Assembly (NCBI RefSeq): GCF_014306105.1
Contig: NZ_JACRVF010000003.1
Coordinates: 1 to 64,000 of the forward strand
Direction of reading: 5' to 3'
From: Pontibacter cellulosilyticus
GTDB lineage: Bacteria; Bacteroidota; Bacteroidia; Cytophagales; Hymenobacteraceae
DNA length: 64,000 nucleotides
The notes beneath the pieces are model-generated. The model searched no databases. It was not told the origin of the DNA and saw only the letters and a program-made list of their open reading frames with translations. How positions within the stretch are numbered: position 1 is the first letter of the stretch; each line of letters begins with the position of its first letter. Shown piece after piece: positions 63,001-64,000 of this stretch. Position numbers and translations under genes: made by a program.

Positions 63001-64000
63001 CCATGTTGAGTTATTGGTGCTTTGCTGCCACAAGTATGTATAAGAGCCCGTCCCGCCTGCCGGGGCACTACCTGTAAGCTGAGTTGGTATGCTACCAGAG
63101 CATATAGTCTGTGTACCAGAAATTGTGTTATTGCTGATTACTGGTGTTACTGTAACAGCCACTGCCGCACTTGCATTTGAGCACCCTCCACCACTCACAA
63201 CGCGCCTGTAGTAGATTGTTGTAGTGGTAGTAACAGTAGTGGTTGGTGGTGTATAGGAGGCACTATTAGCCCCAGTTCCCCCTGTTACATTAGCATAAGT
63301 GCCAATTTCAGAGCTACTGCTTTGCCACTGGTAGGTGTATGGCGTACTTCCACCACTTAGGCTAGTGCCGCTTGCCTGTCCTAGTGGTGCTACAGCCCCT
63401 CCTGAGCAAACTATTTGGGTACCAGCTATCTGGTTACCTGCAATCACAGAATTAACTGTAACAGCTAACGCATTACTTGTGCTTGAGCAGTTCTCAGAAG
63501 TTACTATGCGGCGGTAATACATGGTACCAATAGTACCTGTAGATGGCACATAACTTGACTGAGTACTTGTTCCACCTGCATTCACCCATTGGTCTGTGCC
63601 ATTAGGGCTTTGCTGCCACTGGTATGATTTTGCAGTAATTCCTCCCGTTACAGTACCATCTAGTGCAGATGCTATCGCACCCTGGCAGTAAGTAGTAGTA
63701 CCTGAGATGCTGTTGGCTGTAATTGCGGGCGTTACTGTAACACCTAACACATTACTAGTATTGTTTGAGCACTCCCCGGAAGTAATTAAACGTCTGTAGT
63801 ATACTGTACCTGCAGTAGCTGTAGACGGCATATACTTATCATCTGTTGCCCCATTAATATCGGAGAAAGTTCCTGTTGCACTTGAGCTGCTCTGCCACTG
63901 GTAAGAGTAAGCTCCTGTACCACCAGCAACTGCACCACCTAATGCTGTTGCTTCCGCACCCTGACAGTAGTTTTGCGTTCCTGCAATCGAATTTGTTGTA
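60091..64000 (-). CDS. Giant repetitive T9SS-sorted surface protein (3' part only)
   Basis: The frame stays open to the right edge, so the start lies outside. The visible part is about 1300 residues. From the N-terminal side it has four Ig-like repeats of about 90-100 residues (pattern ISGT...YCQG/ICSG...YQWQ...YYRR...C...VTVTP). An EF-hand-like SDSDGDGK stretch follows, then a poorly defined middle, two repeats of another type (GGGAYCEGG and GGGEYCAGG, each with TYSIR/TYTVRATT), a PKD/SprB-like unit, a fibronectin-like domain, and a C-terminal sorting domain (VVYPNPFVNKIEMN...LPQGVYFVTTR...FKLLKQ). It is probably an adhesin or gliding-type filament exported by the type IX system. No catalytic domain is visible. 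Confidence 0.88.
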   Translation of the reverse strand, partial: TTNSIAGTQNYCQGAEATALGGAVAGGTGAYSYQWQSSSSATGTFSDINGATDDKYMPSTATAGTVYYRRLITSGECSNNTSNVLGVTVTPAITANSISGTTTYCQGAIASALDGTVTGGITAKSYQWQQSPNGTDQWVNAGGTSTQSSYVPSTGTIGTMYYRRIVTSENCSSTSNALAVTVNSVIAGNQIAGTQIVCSGGAVAPLGQASGTSLSGGSTPYTYQWQSSSSEIGTYANVTGGTGANSASYTPPTTTVTTTTTIYYRRVVSGGGCSNASAAVAVTVTPVISNNTISGTQTICSGSIPTQLTGSAPAGGTGSYTYLWQQSTNNSTWTTAAGPNPNNLQNYQPGALTTTTYFRRVVSSGTCINLPSASITVTVNPNPVINSITLGNDSDSDGDGKFANVYSGQGIINLGSNPTGGTFRIDGVVKTSFDACALLGSAAEKTVTITYTLTSGSNPQCSTVLSKTVTIKRSTYRAVVTADPHPFCRGVQVTYTTTIYRDLEEGDIIYPYLVDANGQPIYSNGTAVPTGASSFPEPNMNYPFPGSDTPDPNDDTPQAVKNLAYRFFQPKVMKDLSAKIVSRDAATYQWGKNHDVERKNDLYFTTDAGLSSQDYYHVYVNLTQCGTVLPTIQSNRMYSAELPGYSATLAVAPNPICSNGSVTLTANLNNAFDWLKANTKVEFVLSRGDVLLGPAQDFVKDKYTYTLTTDAAAAGGFVDGDQVYLRFITDIERNQSVKKCANNNRSNNVTINVVVPQTLTGGGAYCEGGAGVPVGLANSQSGVSYQLLFGGNPVGSPVAGTGGAISFGNQTVAGTYSIRPTTASGSTCSVFGLITVYVTALPQLMTVSGGGEYCAGGTGKSIKLSSSQTGVSYQLQRTVNSLTSNVGSPISGTGGEITFPLQTLAGTYTVRATTVSGTNIASCPRDMTGNAVVTVNPLPMVAVNNPTTCETTPVLVSASVSSGTGPYTYSWQVPSTWRGSNGETNPGNVASFMTNVAGNYTVTVTDSKVCSSVSATSAVTVTPLTTLIDPLLIVTWNSSMTKWDVTIDRSKYSADAFGTNPEYIWSRRTTGDWIEVKRGKEDFYTEQNPSEKPEIQVEILNSVSCIRYFINNTDVKPFPVEIIYLNAQKQGNEVVLEWATAMERDNEGFEVQVSEDGQNYRKLDFVATKNGNSSQKQVYKYVDKENGKHGTRYYRLKQMDHSGQVEYFGPKAVEFGSVTNKIVVYPNPFVNKIEMNIDAEQDGEMEIVLSNSVGKQLIHKTIMVEKGVNSEQLILESNLPQGVYFVTTRMGSVTNHFKLLKQ

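Overview
The window looks like a chromosome segment of a Bacteroidota member, most likely order Cytophagales, perhaps a Pontibacter/Hymenobacter relative. The genus is a guess from protein style. The phylum rests on several signals. Promoters match the Bacteroidota consensus TTG-N19-TAnnTTTG. Surface proteins carry type IX secretion (T9SS) C-terminal sorting domains. There is a complete alternative complex III plus aa3 oxidase operon, a GSCFA-domain protein, and the gene order tig-clpP-clpX. No phage, plasmid, integrase, transposase or CRISPR array was recognised.

Layout. 1-600: four tandem strong promoters fire leftward out of the window, probably into an rRNA operon just beyond base 1. 815-5165 (minus): relA/spoT, fur, a STAS protein and purA form one operon. 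5429-9270 (plus): tRNA-Leu, trigger factor, clpP, clpX (protein quality control). 9412-12978 (minus): lpxB, queD and two components of a metal/cobalamin ABC importer. 13041-14557 (plus): hldD and a secreted YciI-like protein. 14556-15240: a GxxExxY nuclease-fold gene and a (CAAT)13 microsatellite, bounded by perfect 14-bp inverted repeats. 15240-22423 (minus): an outer-membrane beta-barrel gene translationally coupled to an NtrY-like sensor kinase.

22488-39402 (minus): a respiratory operon of about 17 kb. Six genes for alternative complex III (actA-F) are followed by oxidase subunits II and I, heme A and heme O synthases, two subunit III proteins, subunit IV, a Sco copper chaperone and three small membrane proteins likely linked to assembly. 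A consensus promoter lies upstream of actA. 39911-40986 (plus): rpsF-rpsR-rplI. 41361-42911: an AT-rich two-gene cassette (small T9SS-sorted protein plus collagen-like protein) bracketed by two nearly identical terminator hairpins.

43116-50327: GSCFA protein, DUF255 protein, a DoxX-like membrane protein with an ECF41 sigma factor and a matching promoter, and priA. 50668-54070: cupin protein, twin small membrane proteins, a DASS-type anion transporter and a DinB-family protein. 54183-59958: M14 carboxypeptidase, a possible non-coding transcript, a TIGR02117 protein and a CocE-like peptidase. 60091-64000: the 3' part of a giant repetitive T9SS adhesin-like gene running off the right edge.

The signal I find most worth following is the heptamer AAGTATA/TATACTT, scattered at high density on both strands in genes and spacers and sometimes paired as inverted repeats in terminators, much as DNA uptake sequences are in other phyla.
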